Of a DNA stretch of 64,000 nucleotides, positions 1 through 9,112 are shown one piece after another. The position numbers and the translations under genes were made by a program. Source of the DNA: Methanocella arvoryzae MRE50 (lineage in GTDB: Archaea; Halobacteriota; Methanocellia; Methanocellales; Methanocellaceae); assembly GCF_000063445.1 (NCBI RefSeq), contig NC_009464.1, positions 1,302,001 through 1,366,000 of the forward strand. The letters run 5' to 3'. Below the pieces are notes generated by a model. It was not told the DNA's origin. It saw nothing but the letters and a program-made list of their open reading frames with translations, and did no database searches. The stretch's first letter is position 1, and the number at the start of each line of letters is the position of its first letter.

Positions 1-1
1 T

Positions 2-547
2 GGCGGAGAGAAGACCCTGGTACTGGAGATCGTCCCCCCGAACAGCGTCCAGGCAGGTGAGTACAACTTTACGGCTGCTGTGACCACGCCGGACGGCCAG
101 GTCATCGCCAAAGACCTGAACCTGCGGCTGAAGAGCAGCGTCGACATGAGCATGACCAGCTCGAAGCTGGCGTACTCGGCCAAGCCGGGCGAGTCGTTCA
201 ACATCGACGTGTACGTCACCAACACCGGCAACGGGGCAGCGCTGACTAACGTCGGCCTGGAAACCACGGCACCCGAAGGCTGGCTGGTACAGGTGACCCC
301 CAACAGCACCAACAGCATCAAAGCAGGCCAGACCCAGACCTTCCGGGTGAAGGTGACCCCGCCGGGCAACATCGTAGCCAGCGACTACGATATCACCATC
401 AAGGCGAAGAGCGATCAGGCCAGCAAAGAGAAGGACTACCGCATCACCATCACGGTCGACTCCTACATCCCGTACATCGGAGGAGCCATCATAGTGCTGG
501 TAGTGGCAGGCCTGTTCATAGTGTACAGAAAATACGGCCGCCGGTAA
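2..547 (+). CDS. NEW3-domain-type membrane-anchored surface protein, 5' truncated
   Basis: The frame is open from the first bases of the window, so the start lies upstream. The visible 181 residues contain one beta-sandwich domain of the NEW3/alpha-galactosidase-associated type (motifs such as VYVTNTGNGAALTNVGLET and APEGWLVQV), followed by a single hydrophobic segment (PYIGGAIIVLVVAGLFIVY) and a short basic tail RKYGRR. This layout puts the domain outside the cell, anchored by its C-terminus. Such domains are common in archaeal surface proteins, often in several copies. A perfect palindrome with a T-rich tail follows the stop codon. The substrate or partner is unknown. Confidence 0.8.
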   Translation, partial: GGEKTLVLEIVPPNSVQAGEYNFTAAVTTPDGQVIAKDLNLRLKSSVDMSMTSSKLAYSAKPGESFNIDVYVTNTGNGAALTNVGLETTAPEGWLVQVTPNSTNSIKAGQTQTFRVKVTPPGNIVASDYDITIKAKSDQASKEKDYRITITVDSYIPYIGGAIIVLVVAGLFIVYRKYGRR

Positions 548-564
548 AATCGAAAAAGCGCGAA

Positions 565-609
565 GAGAGCCTTTAGCTAAAGGCTCTCTCGCACTCTACT
601 TTTTTCTTT
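565..609 (+). terminator. Palindromic terminator after the NEW3 protein gene
   Basis: Positions 565-588 are a perfect inverted repeat (GAGAGCCTTTA, GC, TAAAGGCTCTC), followed at 597-609 by a T-rich stretch. The position 17 bases after the stop codon fits a transcription terminator for the upstream gene. Confidence 0.7.
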
Positions 610-889
610 ACAGATACACACGCACGCCAAAAATGCAGACGTAAAGCGGTAACTATAACCGCCTAAGGATAAATAATTATATAATTATCCGTATGAGGAT
701 AAAACATGGCATTCTTCGACCAGCCGCATAATGGATAGTCAGGGACCCTGGCCATCGTCTCGATGCTCGCCTGGGACGCTATAGTTGCCCGGGACATGCG
801 CATTCACGAGCTTTCGAATATTAGTTGAGGAGGCTCTCTAAAAAAAGTCAAGGGCAGGGATGATAAACCTGCCCGGATCACCTCCGCAT
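610..889. other. Intergenic region with AT-rich promoter-like palindrome and a possible gene relic
   Basis: Positions 666-690 form an imperfect AT-rich palindrome (GGATAA...TTATCC) around TATA-like sequence. An ATG at 706 opens a frame interrupted by TAG at 736-738. Reading through it gives about 40 codons (MAFFDQPHNG, stop, SGTLAIVSMLAWDAIVARD) that end at 828. This could be a decayed gene start or chance. No intact gene is seen here. Confidence 0.35.
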
Positions 890-1873
890 TCACCGCTGAA
901 AGAACTCGGTAACGGGCGTCGGAACCGGAGTCGGGATCTCAGTCGGAGTCACGATTGGCACTTCAGTCGGCTCCGGCGTCGGAGTCGGCATCTCGGTCGG
1001 TTCTGGCGTCACGATCGGTGTGGCGGTCGGAATTTCTGTCGGGACCGGAGTCGGAGTCGGCATCTCAGTCGGCTCCGGTGTCGGGGTCGGCGTTGTCGTT
1101 GGCGATGCAGTGGGCACTGCAGTCGCTGCCGGCCTCAGGATGGGCGCAGTACCGATCGACTGGACTCTGCCGGTGCTCTCGGCAGCCCGCATGTCCTTGA
1201 TGTTGAGCGGCGGCTGATCATCCGGGAACTTGCCCATGTTTGTGAAGGCATAAGCGAGGATATCACCGTATGCCGGGTACGCGTCGATCATGACCAGTTT
1301 CCGCTCTTTGGAGTACGCCACCTGAACGGGCCTGTCGAGACAGTAGACCTTCTCCGTGCCATCAGGCAACAGTACAGCCACCTTATTGTACTCGAACATG
1401 AACTTGTCCTTCTCCTTGTCATGCATGAGCACCCTGATGTCCTTCATCGTCATCACCATGGACGTGCCGCTGATGTTGAGAGTGGCGGTATCCAGAGGCC
1501 TGATGGCGACATCCGCGGACTTAGCGCCGCCCGCAGAAATGAAGCCCATGCCTCCCCTCAGGTTAAAGGCGCCGGTCAGCGGGGTCGGGAAGGTCACCGT
1601 GGAGACTTTGCCATCCTTAGTAGTGATCGCAACGCTGGGCACCTGGAAGAAGACTGTATTGTCCCTCACGCTGGTCACTGTTTTCACCATGTCTATGCTC
1701 TTAATGTGATGATGGCCTTTGAACGACTCCTTTTTGCAATAGCTGTCTTTGCAGGAGTCATCGTCTTTACCATAGCCACCATCAGACAGTGCGCCAGGCA
1801 TCAGTGCGGTGAATAGCACCAGCAGGGCGCCGACTGTCATCAATATTTTCAAAGTTTTGGCCTTTATCTGCAT
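890..1873 (-). CDS. Secreted protein with C-terminal Thr-Pro-Glu-rich repeat
   Basis: The preferred start is the ATG at 1873, which begins a classical signal peptide (MQIKAKTLKILMTVGALLVLFTALMPGALS). The longer frame to 1990 adds a segment that does not look coding. The mature part has a Lys/Asp/Cys-rich start (DDDSCKDSYCKKE), then about 200 residues predicted to be beta-rich with no recognised family. The last 75 residues or so are TPTPEPTEMPTPTP-type repeats that end in TEFFQR, with no C-terminal membrane segment. Thr-Pro stretches usually serve as wall-spanning linkers, so having nothing after one is unusual. Function unknown. Confidence 0.7.
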   Translation of the reverse strand: MQIKAKTLKILMTVGALLVLFTALMPGALSDGGYGKDDDSCKDSYCKKESFKGHHHIKSIDMVKTVTSVRDNTVFFQVPSVAITTKDGKVSTVTFPTPLTGAFNLRGGMGFISAGGAKSADVAIRPLDTATLNISGTSMVMTMKDIRVLMHDKEKDKFMFEYNKVAVLLPDGTEKVYCLDRPVQVAYSKERKLVMIDAYPAYGDILAYAFTNMGKFPDDQPPLNIKDMRAAESTGRVQSIGTAPILRPAATAVPTASPTTTPTPTPEPTEMPTPTPVPTEIPTATPIVTPEPTEMPTPTPEPTEVPIVTPTEIPTPVPTPVTEFFQR

Positions 1874-2113
1874 GTTATCCCCGGGAGCAGATTCGGGAAA
1901 ATCTGGGAAATAGGTTCGCGAAAATATGAGCGTGAGTTCTCCGGCATCATAAAAAATAATGACAGCAAGGGTACTGTGAATATTACCCATACTATAGAAA
2001 TACGCAGCCGCTTGATCGGAGCGCCATAGAATACCACAATCCGAAAACGATGTAAGATGGAGACGGTTGCAGACTTAAGACACCGGTCAGATACCTGTCG
2101 TCCACGGGCGAGA

Positions 2114-2533
2114 TCACTCCGGCCGGTAGGTAGGCCTGGTCAGGATATGCGCAGTTACCGCGGCCCCGATTGCCAGCAGCGCTACCTTTCCGATCAGCAC
2201 AGGGACGACGAAGATGGCAGAGTAGCCAATAGTCAGCCACAGAGAAAGCACAGACACGACCTTCACATTAACAGGCAGGCCCCGGCCTTCCCGGTAATTC
2301 CGGATGTAGCTGCCGAACCACCGGTTGGTCAGCAGCCACCGGTGCAGCGCCGGAGAGCTTCCCGCATAACACGCCGCTGCCAGGAGCAGGAACGGCGTAG
2401 TCGGCAGCACCGGGACAAAGATACCCACGACACCGAGGGCGACCGATATGGTGCCCGCCAGAATTAACAGCCACCGGACCAGAAAATGCGATCGGAGTCC
2501 CCGATGCATGCCAGATTGTTCAGTCGTATGCAT
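2114..2533 (-). CDS. DUF454 (YbaN-type) small membrane protein
   Basis: The 139-residue protein carries the DUF454/YbaN signature. A first membrane hairpin contains GVVGIFVPVLPTTPFLLLAAACYAGSSPALHRWLLTN, then RWFGSYIRNYREGRGLP, then two more hydrophobic segments. Length and order match the family. The role of this family is unknown; it is a small inner-membrane protein in bacteria and archaea. The gene is monocistronic here. The start at 2533 gives an N-terminus (MHTTEQSGMHRGLRSHFLVRW) longer than strictly needed, and the ATG nine codons in is an alternative. Confidence 0.8.
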   Translation of the reverse strand: MHTTEQSGMHRGLRSHFLVRWLLILAGTISVALGVVGIFVPVLPTTPFLLLAAACYAGSSPALHRWLLTNRWFGSYIRNYREGRGLPVNVKVVSVLSLWLTIGYSAIFVVPVLIGKVALLAIGAAVTAHILTRPTYRPE

Positions 2534-2863
2534 AGTATAACCCCGCCTGCTTCGAAACTGAAGCCCATACTATATTGAACGATCTCCCTCATAAATCCAG
2601 AGCAACCATAACATTTGCCTGCACTGCAGCCGGGAAAAATGCGATGGCCACGGCCATAGCGGCTGCTTTGACAGAGGTACCGGGGAACGGCAGCAGACCC
2701 CCGGCAGACACTGCCACCTCGCCAGAAGATCTGAGTGCAGAACGCCGATCTGCTGGCGCCGGAAGCGACGCGGAAGATTCGAACCTCTCCGCTCATTTCC
2801 GGCAATGCTGGCTGTCAGCTATAAAATCTGTGTCACCGATCGAAACATACAGGAGTTGATCGA
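2534..2863. promoter_or_regulatory. Intergenic region with promoter for the fasciclin gene
   Basis: A box A-like sequence (CTATAAAAT, about 2819-2827) lies about 40 bases before the GTG at 2864, and AGGAG at about 2851-2855 is a Shine-Dalgarno site. Open frames on both strands across 2575-2859 have compositions unlike their neighbours and no recognisable motifs, so they are not called as genes. Confidence 0.5.
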
Positions 2864-3361
2864 GTGAGAAAGATTTTAGCTTCAGTTATACTGGCAGCCT
2901 TACTGCTGAGTGCAGCGCCTGCCGTCATCGCACAGACAGCGACGCCTGCCCCGGGGGCCGGCGACGTCCTGCAGACGACCGGAGCGATGGGCAACCTGAA
3001 TACCTTCACTTCCCTCGCAAACCAGGCCGGGCTGGGCGACGCCCTGAATACAGGCGGGCCTTACACCATTCTCGCCCCGTCTGACGATGCCTTCAACAAG
3101 ATGCCTCCCGGCACACTGAGCGCGCTGTCGAACGATACACCGAGACTGCAGGCAGTCATGAGGAACCACGTCATCCCCGGCAGGTACACCGCAAACCAGC
3201 TGCTGGACAGTAAGCAGATAACTACTATCGACGGCAGGACCATTCAGGTCGTCCCGAGACAGGGCTCCGTAAAAGTCGGAGACGCTTTCCTGACGAGGGA
3301 AGACACCCCGGCGGGCAACAACGTCATCCACGTCATCGACAACGTGCTGATCCCGTCTTAA
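2864..3361 (+). CDS. Secreted fasciclin (FAS1) domain protein
   Basis: This is a 165-residue protein with a GTG start preceded by AGGAG. Residues 1-23 are a signal peptide (LASVILAALLLSAAPAVIAQ), followed by a short Thr-Pro linker. One complete FAS1 domain follows: FTSLANQAGLGDALNTGGPYTILAPSDDAF in the H1 region and NNVIHVIDNVLIPS in the H2 region. FAS1 domains mediate adhesion or carbohydrate/protein contacts at cell surfaces. The single-domain length matches the common MPB70-like secreted form in archaea and bacteria. It has no membrane anchor, so it is probably released or wall-associated. Confidence 0.9.
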   Translation: MRKILASVILAALLLSAAPAVIAQTATPAPGAGDVLQTTGAMGNLNTFTSLANQAGLGDALNTGGPYTILAPSDDAFNKMPPGTLSALSNDTPRLQAVMRNHVIPGRYTANQLLDSKQITTIDGRTIQVVPRQGSVKVGDAFLTREDTPAGNNVIHVIDNVLIPS

Positions 3362-3425
3362 ACATAGACAACGAAAATTCATTCCTTATTTTTATTATAG
3401 CCTTCACAAAGCATAGGATACCGTC

Positions 3426-3745
3426 AGGCATATCACGATATGCCTTACCTGGTTGCTTTGGTGTGTGAGACAGCAAGACGAACGCTGCGCTGTGCAAAAC
3501 CACACAGATTTCACGGATTGAAACAGAATCCACAGATTACGACCGATTGCACAGATGACGCTCGATTCCACAGATAAATACAAAAATATTCTGATCGACT
3601 GCTCTTATGATTGCTATCGATGTTCGAATAGTATTAGCGTATTCCTTCTGTGATATCGTGTAGTAATCTGTGGATTCAGCAGAGAAATCTGTGGAATCGG
3701 TCAGAATCTGTGGCATCTGTGAGGATTAGCACAGCGCAGCGTTCG
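3426..3745. repeat. Foldback/MITE-like element, copy 1 (17-bp terminal inverted repeats)
   Basis: The core 3479-3745 (267 bp) begins with CGAACGCTGCGCTGTGC (3479-3495) and ends with its perfect inverse (3729-3745). Inside, the left half repeats CACAGATT-like words and the right half repeats AATCTGTG-like words, so most of the element is one long imperfect inverted repeat. Immediately to the left is one 53-bp unit (3426-3478) of the type that flanks the copies at 32741-32959 and 62876-63422. No open frame of note lies inside. It is probably a non-autonomous mobile or structural repeat. Confidence 0.75.
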
Positions 3746-3829
3746 ACAACGTTTAAAGGAGAATAGAGATAGCAGCCCCAGGTTGCCCCTTGGCCGCTAC
3801 GACTGTAAAAAAGTGACCGGATAGCCCGG

Positions 3830-3994
3830 CTATGACTTTTTGGCCAGCCGGAGGATCTCCTCCCGAGAGATCTGTTCATTGTGCATGTCGCGGGCGTGCT
3901 GCTGGACTATATTGACCAGCTCGTCCGTGTTCTCATCCTTGACCTCGAAAGGACATTCTGAACCTGCGGCTTTACAGCTAAATTCCATCGTCAT
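3830..3994 (-). CDS. DUF1059 family small protein
   Basis: This is a 54-residue protein (start ATG 3994, or the ATG two codons later). It matches the DUF1059 pattern: MEFSCKAAGSECPFEVKDENTDELVNIVQQHARDMHNE, with the early SCK, the second Cys in SECPF, and the HA.D.H segment near the C-terminus. The family is small, soluble and of unknown function. No strong Shine-Dalgarno site is visible. An AT-rich box A-like sequence lies at about 4030-4040, close enough to suggest a very short leader. Confidence 0.7.
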   Translation of the reverse strand: MTMEFSCKAAGSECPFEVKDENTDELVNIVQQHARDMHNEQISREEILRLAKKS

Positions 3995-4152
3995 CAAAAT
4001 ACACCGGTAGAATCTCAGCACGGCCGGAAATAAAATTATTCGCCGGGTTACGCGATTATTTCGGCCTGACAGGGAAAATACCAGTCCATGACGCCACTAT
4101 CACAGCATATTAGAAGAACTTATTTATTTCAGCATATGCAAAAAGAGTACAG

Positions 4153-5493
4153 ATGGTCGATTTCACACCTTACCTCTCGCCGGCTCTCGATCCCCTGTGG
4201 AAACTGCTGATCTCGCTGGCGATCGGCCTGATCGTGGGCTTTGAGAGGGAGATCGCCCAGGAGAAGCTGACCAGTGTGAAATTTGCCGGCCTGCGGACCT
4301 TCGGGCTGGCAGGCTTTGCCGGCGGCCTGTCGGCTTACCTCGCGTCGAACAGCATCGGGTCAGCCGGGGGGAGCCCGCTGGCCTTTACCCAGAACGGGTA
4401 CTTTATCTTCGGCGTCGTGCTGCTCGCGATCATGGCGCTCCTGGGCATAGCATACTTCCGGTCGACCGGAATGCATCCGCACCTTGGCTTCACTACAGAG
4501 CTGAGCGTGATAGTGACCTTCCTCCTGGGCGGCGTGTCCTTCTTCAACCCCCAGGCTGCCATCATCCTGGTCGTCATAGTAGCCATCCTGCTGGCTTTCA
4601 AGCAGCAGCTGCACGAGTTCACCCATAAGATACCTAAGGAAGAGTTTTACGACTCGCTGCTGTTCGCCTTGATAGCAGTCGTGATCCTGCCGATCCTGCC
4701 CAACCAGTCTTTCGGGCTGCCACAGTATGGCCTGCCCGACATTATCAATCCGAGCCAGATCTGGCTTATCGTGGTCTTCATCTCCGGCATCAGCTACGTC
4801 GGCTACTTCCTGGTCAAGTGGTTCGGCACCACCGCGGGGCTGGCGCTGACAGGCATCGTCGGCGGCATGGCGTCCAGCACCGCGGTAACCACGAGCATGG
4901 GCGCTAATACCAGGCAGATCCAGGGCCTGGAAAACGACGCGATGGTGGCAGCGACGCTCGCGAACACGGTCATGCTGATCAGGGTGGCCTTCATCGTCCT
5001 GGTCTTCTTCCCGAGCCTGCTGTACTACATTTACATACCATTCGGAGTCATGGTAGTTGTGGGCCTGCTCGTGGCATCCTACTTCTACCTGCAGAGCAAC
5101 CGCATATCCCACCAGGGCCAGACCCTGAAGCTCGGCAGCCCGTTCAGCATCAAGCCCGCGCTGACCTTCGGCGCGCTGATTACCATCATCCTGTTCGTCT
5201 CCAAGTTCGCGGCGAACTACTTCGGCACCTACGGCCTGTACATTACATCGCTGTTCGCCGGCCTGGCCAACGTGGACGCGGTGACCATCTCGGCCTCCCA
5301 GCTTGCCGCGAACGGCACGATCGGGCCGATAGTGGCAGTCGTGGCGATCCTGATCTCGGTGTTCGTGAATCTTGGCATCAGGATAGTCTACGCGTACTAC
5401 TTCGGGACGAAAAAGTACGGGGAGTACACGATCTTTATGGCGCTCGCCATGGTAATCTCAGGCGGCATCATCGCCGTGCTCATGCTTAGCTGA
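4153..5493 (+). CDS. MgtC/SapB-DUF4010 family integral membrane protein
   Basis: The 446-residue protein has about 12 membrane segments. The N-terminal third has the MgtC/SapB signature (LLISLAIGLIVGFERE and LRTFGLAGFAGGLSAYL). The rest matches the DUF4010 half (GIVGGMASSTAVTTSMG, ITSLFAGLANVDAVTISASQLA). Fused proteins of this type are common in archaea and are thought to act in ion homeostasis, but the transported species is unknown. TATA-like sequence at about 4119-4128 precedes the start by only about 30 bases. The gene stands alone. Confidence 0.85.
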   Translation: MVDFTPYLSPALDPLWKLLISLAIGLIVGFEREIAQEKLTSVKFAGLRTFGLAGFAGGLSAYLASNSIGSAGGSPLAFTQNGYFIFGVVLLAIMALLGIAYFRSTGMHPHLGFTTELSVIVTFLLGGVSFFNPQAAIILVVIVAILLAFKQQLHEFTHKIPKEEFYDSLLFALIAVVILPILPNQSFGLPQYGLPDIINPSQIWLIVVFISGISYVGYFLVKWFGTTAGLALTGIVGGMASSTAVTTSMGANTRQIQGLENDAMVAATLANTVMLIRVAFIVLVFFPSLLYYIYIPFGVMVVVGLLVASYFYLQSNRISHQGQTLKLGSPFSIKPALTFGALITIILFVSKFAANYFGTYGLYITSLFAGLANVDAVTISASQLAANGTIGPIVAVVAILISVFVNLGIRIVYAYYFGTKKYGEYTIFMALAMVISGGIIAVLMLS

Positions 5494-5608
5494 ACTAAAC
5501 TGAAAGGTATCATTCAGCTATAATGCTGCTGACGGCAGCCCCTCGCCCCGATTGATTTATAACATATAGCCGGCAATGTGATCGAGCGAGAAACACGGAT
5601 GGGAATAT

Positions 5609-5830
5609 ATGGACAATAATACAAGATATCTGATTTTAGGGTGCATCACGATAGTCGTCATAGTGCTTGTAGGACTGTCATATATACAGGGAATGCAGGG
5701 CGTGCCGACAGAGACGCCGGAGAACGAATCTGCGGCGGTAAACAATTCGACGGCTGCATCGAACCTGACGGCGACGGTTACTCCCGCTCCGACGGCAGAG
5801 CAGACTAACGCTACGACGCCGGGGGCATAA
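5609..5830 (+). CDS. Small single-pass membrane protein with Thr/Asn-rich outer tail
   Basis: The 73 residues comprise a short polar start, one hydrophobic segment (YLILGCITIVVIVLVGLSYI), then a low-complexity tail rich in Thr, Asn, Ala and Pro (NNSTAASNLTATVTPAPTAEQ) with several N-glycosylation-like NxT/NxS sites. The layout is shared with two other short genes here (35873-36061 and 37619-37783) and with a relic near 51916. This suggests a lineage-specific family of anchored, probably glycosylated peptides. No catalytic motif. Function unknown. Confidence 0.6.
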   Translation: MDNNTRYLILGCITIVVIVLVGLSYIQGMQGVPTETPENESAAVNNSTAASNLTATVTPAPTAEQTNATTPGA

Positions 5831-6213
5831 ACAGCCCCCGATGCCATGCTTTCTGTAGCCGGCGGTGTTCACCGGTTCCATAGCTGGCATGGGGTAGCAC
5901 GAAAAGACTGGTTACTCTGCATAGATCACTGTTACTACCACAGAAGTAGTTAGACTATTGAAATAAAAAAGTTTAAACCCTTTTGGCCTCAAAGCGTAGA
6001 TGATAGACGTTAAATCGCCACATGCTCCCCTTGAACCGGTGCATCAGCCCTGAAAAAATGGTATTAAGATGCCATCGGCTTCAATCTGGTATTCCAGACG
6101 TGTGTCGATGAAAATCTGCGAGCCCCGGAAAGTGAAGACATTATGCCAGGACCACAGGCTTTACCATCGAACGCGCGCCGGCAGGTCGCCATCTGCGGGC
6201 TGGAGGACACTCC
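5831..6213. other. Intergenic region, no supported gene
   Basis: A short inverted repeat (ACTAC...GTAGT, about 5933-5950) and AT-rich sequence at about 5958-5980 may belong to the promoter of the following kinase. A frame starting at 6069 overlaps the kinase gene in another frame and shows no motifs. Nothing else was recognised. Confidence 0.4.
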
Positions 6214-8238
6214 TTGATCCTGGAACTGTCTTTCTATTCGATCACGCTGTTCGCGACTGCGGCCTTAATGAGCCTCGTCGCCCTCTACGTCTGGAAGCGG
6301 CGATCGGTGCCTGGCGGCACATACTTCGCGCTCCTCATGGCCGCCTCGGCGGAATGGGCCTTCGCTGGCGCCCTCGAATACGCCGCGGCAGACGTAAGCA
6401 CCGAGATCATGTTCGCCAGGCTGACTTATGTGGGCGCCATGGCGATACTCCCGCTATGGCTACTCTTCATCCTCGACTACTCAAATCCGGGCCGCAGGAT
6501 TAGCTGGAAACTGAACACCCTGCTCTGGACACTGCCGGCGACCCTCGTCGCCCTCGTCTTTACCAACGACTACCACGGGCTGATATGGTCGAGCATAGTA
6601 CAGGTAAACACCGAAACAGGATATATACTGATCTACAACAAAGGCATCGCCTTCTGGGCCATCCTCCTTTATTCCATCGCAGTAGTAGTTCCGGGTCTCG
6701 CACTGCTGATCAGGAAAGCCATAGGTGGCAGCAAGGATAACAGATACCTGACGGTGACAGTCCTGACAGGATCAGTTTTCATAGCGTTGTCTAGCATCGT
6801 CTCTGAGTTCGGCCAGTCCGCACTGAGAGGAACCGACATAACTCCTTTCGCCTTCGCTATTATAGGCCTGGCAGTTTCATGGGGTATCTACAGGTACCAC
6901 ATTTTCGAGCTGATGCCCGTGGCCACAGAAAAGCTGGTCGAGAACATGGCCGACGGAATACTGGTCCTCAACCTGCAGGAGGAAATCGTAAAAGTTAACA
7001 GCGCTGCCAGGCAAATGCTGGGAATCACAGACACGGCTATCGGACACAAGGTAGAGAAGGCGGTGGCAGTATGGCCCCACCTAGCCCGGCACATCACGTA
7101 TTCCGGAAGGCGTTCGTTTGAGGTCACCATAGGGCCGAAGTGGATCGAGGCAAGCGTCTCCGGCCTGCAGGATAAAAAAGACCGGACTATCGGCACGCTG
7201 ATCGTCCTGCGGGACGTCACCGAGCAGAAGCAGGCCCAGGAAGCCCTCCGCCTGAGCGAGGCCAGGTATAAGACGATGGTGGAGACAGCCAGCGAAGGCA
7301 TCTGCATCCTCGACAAAGAGGACAGGGTAGCCTTCATCAACAAAAAAGCGTCCGACCTGACAGGCTTTACCCCCGAAGAAGCCTGCGGCCGATCAGCCTA
7401 CGACTTCATCGGCAGCGAGTACCACGAGGCCCTCCGCAAAAATCTTGCCTTAAAAAGGCTGGGCATAACCGAGCAGTACGACTACAGGCTAAACTGCAAA
7501 GACGGAAACTCCGTATGGGTCATCGCCTCGGCTTCGCCGCTCTACGACGAGAAGGGCGAGTTCATGGCCACGCTGGCCATGCTCACCGACATCACGGACC
7601 GTAAGTACGCTGACGAGCAGCTGAAAATATCCTTAAAGGAGAAAGAAGCGCTGCTCAAAGAAGTCCACCACCGGGTCAAGAACAACCTCCAGATCATTAC
7701 GAGCCTGCTGAATTTACAGTCGACAGGCATGGACGATCCGAAATATACCGGGATGATCAGGGACAGCCAGAACAGAATAAAGTCCATGGCGCTGGTTCAC
7801 GAGCAGTTATACAAGTCCAGGGACCTGTCGAATATCGATATCGCCGAGTACCTGAACAGCCTGATCAACAACATATCCCGCTCGTACAATCAGGCATCAG
7901 GACGGGTAACGCTGCGGACGGACATCGAGACAATCAACGTAGATATTGATAGAGCCGTCCCCATAGGAATTATTGTAACTGAGCTGGTGTCTAACGCCTA
8001 TAAGTACGCGTTCCCGGAGGCCAGAGAAGGCGAGATATGGGTGGAGTTGCGGAGAGATGGGGGAAAGATCATGCTTACTATCAGCGATAACGGGGTGGGG
8101 CTTCCCGAAGGGCTCGAGATCGGGAAGACCGGGACGCTGGGGCTGCAGTTGGTCGAGATGCTGACGCAGCAGATTGACGGAGAGCTGGAGATTGGGAAGG
8201 GTGAGCGGACGGAGTTTAAAATTACGATAAATCATTAA
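6214..8238 (+). CDS. Membrane sensor histidine kinase: 7TM, PAS, PAS, HisKA_2, HATPase
   Basis: The start is TTG at 6214, with GGAGG seven bases upstream. The 674-residue protein has an N-terminal membrane domain of about seven segments (residues 1-230, the 7TM histidine-kinase N-terminal type). Two PAS domains follow (about 235-340 and 345-465; the second has a clear C-terminal DITDRKYADEQLK). Next is a HisKA_2 domain with EVHHRVKNNLQ (phosphoacceptor His485/486) and an HATPase with N-box ELVSNAYKYAF and G-box DNGVGLP. Kinases of this class often work with cytosolic response regulators or in a non-chemotactic network. No response regulator gene is adjacent. The signal is unknown. Confidence 0.9.
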   Translation: MILELSFYSITLFATAALMSLVALYVWKRRSVPGGTYFALLMAASAEWAFAGALEYAAADVSTEIMFARLTYVGAMAILPLWLLFILDYSNPGRRISWKLNTLLWTLPATLVALVFTNDYHGLIWSSIVQVNTETGYILIYNKGIAFWAILLYSIAVVVPGLALLIRKAIGGSKDNRYLTVTVLTGSVFIALSSIVSEFGQSALRGTDITPFAFAIIGLAVSWGIYRYHIFELMPVATEKLVENMADGILVLNLQEEIVKVNSAARQMLGITDTAIGHKVEKAVAVWPHLARHITYSGRRSFEVTIGPKWIEASVSGLQDKKDRTIGTLIVLRDVTEQKQAQEALRLSEARYKTMVETASEGICILDKEDRVAFINKKASDLTGFTPEEACGRSAYDFIGSEYHEALRKNLALKRLGITEQYDYRLNCKDGNSVWVIASASPLYDEKGEFMATLAMLTDITDRKYADEQLKISLKEKEALLKEVHHRVKNNLQIITSLLNLQSTGMDDPKYTGMIRDSQNRIKSMALVHEQLYKSRDLSNIDIAEYLNSLINNISRSYNQASGRVTLRTDIETINVDIDRAVPIGIIVTELVSNAYKYAFPEAREGEIWVELRRDGGKIMLTISDNGVGLPEGLEIGKTGTLGLQLVEMLTQQIDGELEIGKGERTEFKITINH

Positions 8239-8308
8239 TGTAAATATGGTAGAATTGACGAATTATCAAAGGGATGAGTCATAGCAATCAATATGACGTG
8301 GTGAGATC

Positions 8309-8695
8309 ATGGAAGGAAATAATGACACATACAACTCGATCGATGAATATATTGCACAATTTCCCCCTGCAGTCCAGGAAAAATTGAAAACCCTGAGAAA
8401 AGTCATCAAAGAGGCAGCTCCGGCCGCAGAAGAAAAGATCAGCTACCGGATGCCTACCTTCTCACTACATGGAAACCTCGTCCACTTCGCAGCCTTCAAA
8501 AAGCACATAGGCTTTTATCCCGCCCCCAGCGGAATCGAAGCGTTCAAAGAGGAACTGGCAGATTATAAAACCTCAAAAGGGGCTATACAGCTCCCCATCG
8601 ATAAGCCGCTGCCTTATGAGCTGATAACCAGGATCGTTAAGTTCAGAGTGGCTGAGAATATCAAGAAAGCGAAGGATAAATCAAGAAAGAAATAG
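8309..8695 (+). CDS. DUF1801 (YdhG-like) protein
   Basis: The 128-residue protein matches the DUF1801 / iron-chaperone-fold family: IDEYIAQFPPAVQEKLKTLRKVIKEAAPAAEEKISYRMPTF, then HFAAFKKHIGFYPAPSGIEAF and KGAIQLPIDKPLP. The fold resembles frataxin-like YdhG proteins, but biochemical function across the family is poorly defined. It is a soluble protein with a Lys-rich C-terminus. A separate transcript is likely, because the gap to the kinase gene is 70 bases and the nearest repeat is further downstream. Confidence 0.85.
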   Translation: MEGNNDTYNSIDEYIAQFPPAVQEKLKTLRKVIKEAAPAAEEKISYRMPTFSLHGNLVHFAAFKKHIGFYPAPSGIEAFKEELADYKTSKGAIQLPIDKPLPYELITRIVKFRVAENIKKAKDKSRKK

Positions 8696-9112
8696 CCCGG
8701 ACATCTGATCCCTGCAGTTGTCATGATTGAATTGTTAATATTATCACTGCTACCGCGATATATGTTAAATGCCAAACTGTCACAGATCTTAACGTAGATG
8801 ATAATAGAATCGATAGACGTTCTGGCCGCCACGCGAAAATGCTGTTATTTCGACAGGGGTTGCAGGGCCGCCAAGCACGCCAAGAAGCCAAGCACGCCAA
8901 GGACTTTTTAGATCGGAATCGCACCGATCATCTATATGTAGCTTGGCGAGCTTGGCCCCTTGGCGTGCCTGGCGGTATTTTCGACTCACACAGGGCCAAC
9001 TTTTAATAATAGATCGCCTGAGAGAGATGGCTAAAAATCCTGCCACTACACACAGGAGTCGGAGTCACCGGAGTCGGAGCCGGAGTGGGTGTGACCACCA
9101 CCTCACCCGGCC
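8696..9112. other. Intergenic region with foldback repeat and remnant of a Thr-Pro-rich coding tail
   Basis: Apart from the repeat at 8868-8975, the stretch 9047-9112 read on the minus strand encodes VVTPTPAPTPVTPTPV in a frame different from the lipoprotein gene that ends at 9113. It looks like a former C-terminal extension separated by a frameshift. No other gene is supported. Confidence 0.5.
8868..8975. repeat. Foldback repeat, CCGCCA...TGGCGG family, copy 1
   Basis: The left part (CCGCCAAGCACGCCAAG, then a second AAGCACGCCAAGG) is complementary to the right part (CCTTGGCGTGCCTGGCGG). The result is a 108-bp non-coding inverted repeat with a central AT-rich loop. A second copy lies at 33169-33314 and a degenerate half at about 16856-16886. 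Confidence 0.6.

Noticed and set aside
860-1816. 318-residue plus-strand frame with Arg/Ser-rich repeats
   Set aside because: It is the antisense image of the Thr-Pro repeat of the secreted protein on the minus strand. The minus frame has a signal peptide.
2464-2859. Overlapping frames on both strands before the fasciclin gene
   Set aside because: Neither shows family motifs or a ribosome site, and they overlap each other. The region contains the fasciclin promoter.
5505-5525. Shared operator with 12122-12139 (GGTATCATT / AATGATACC words)
   Set aside because: The match is short, in opposite orientation, and not tied to promoters of related genes. Chance is likely.
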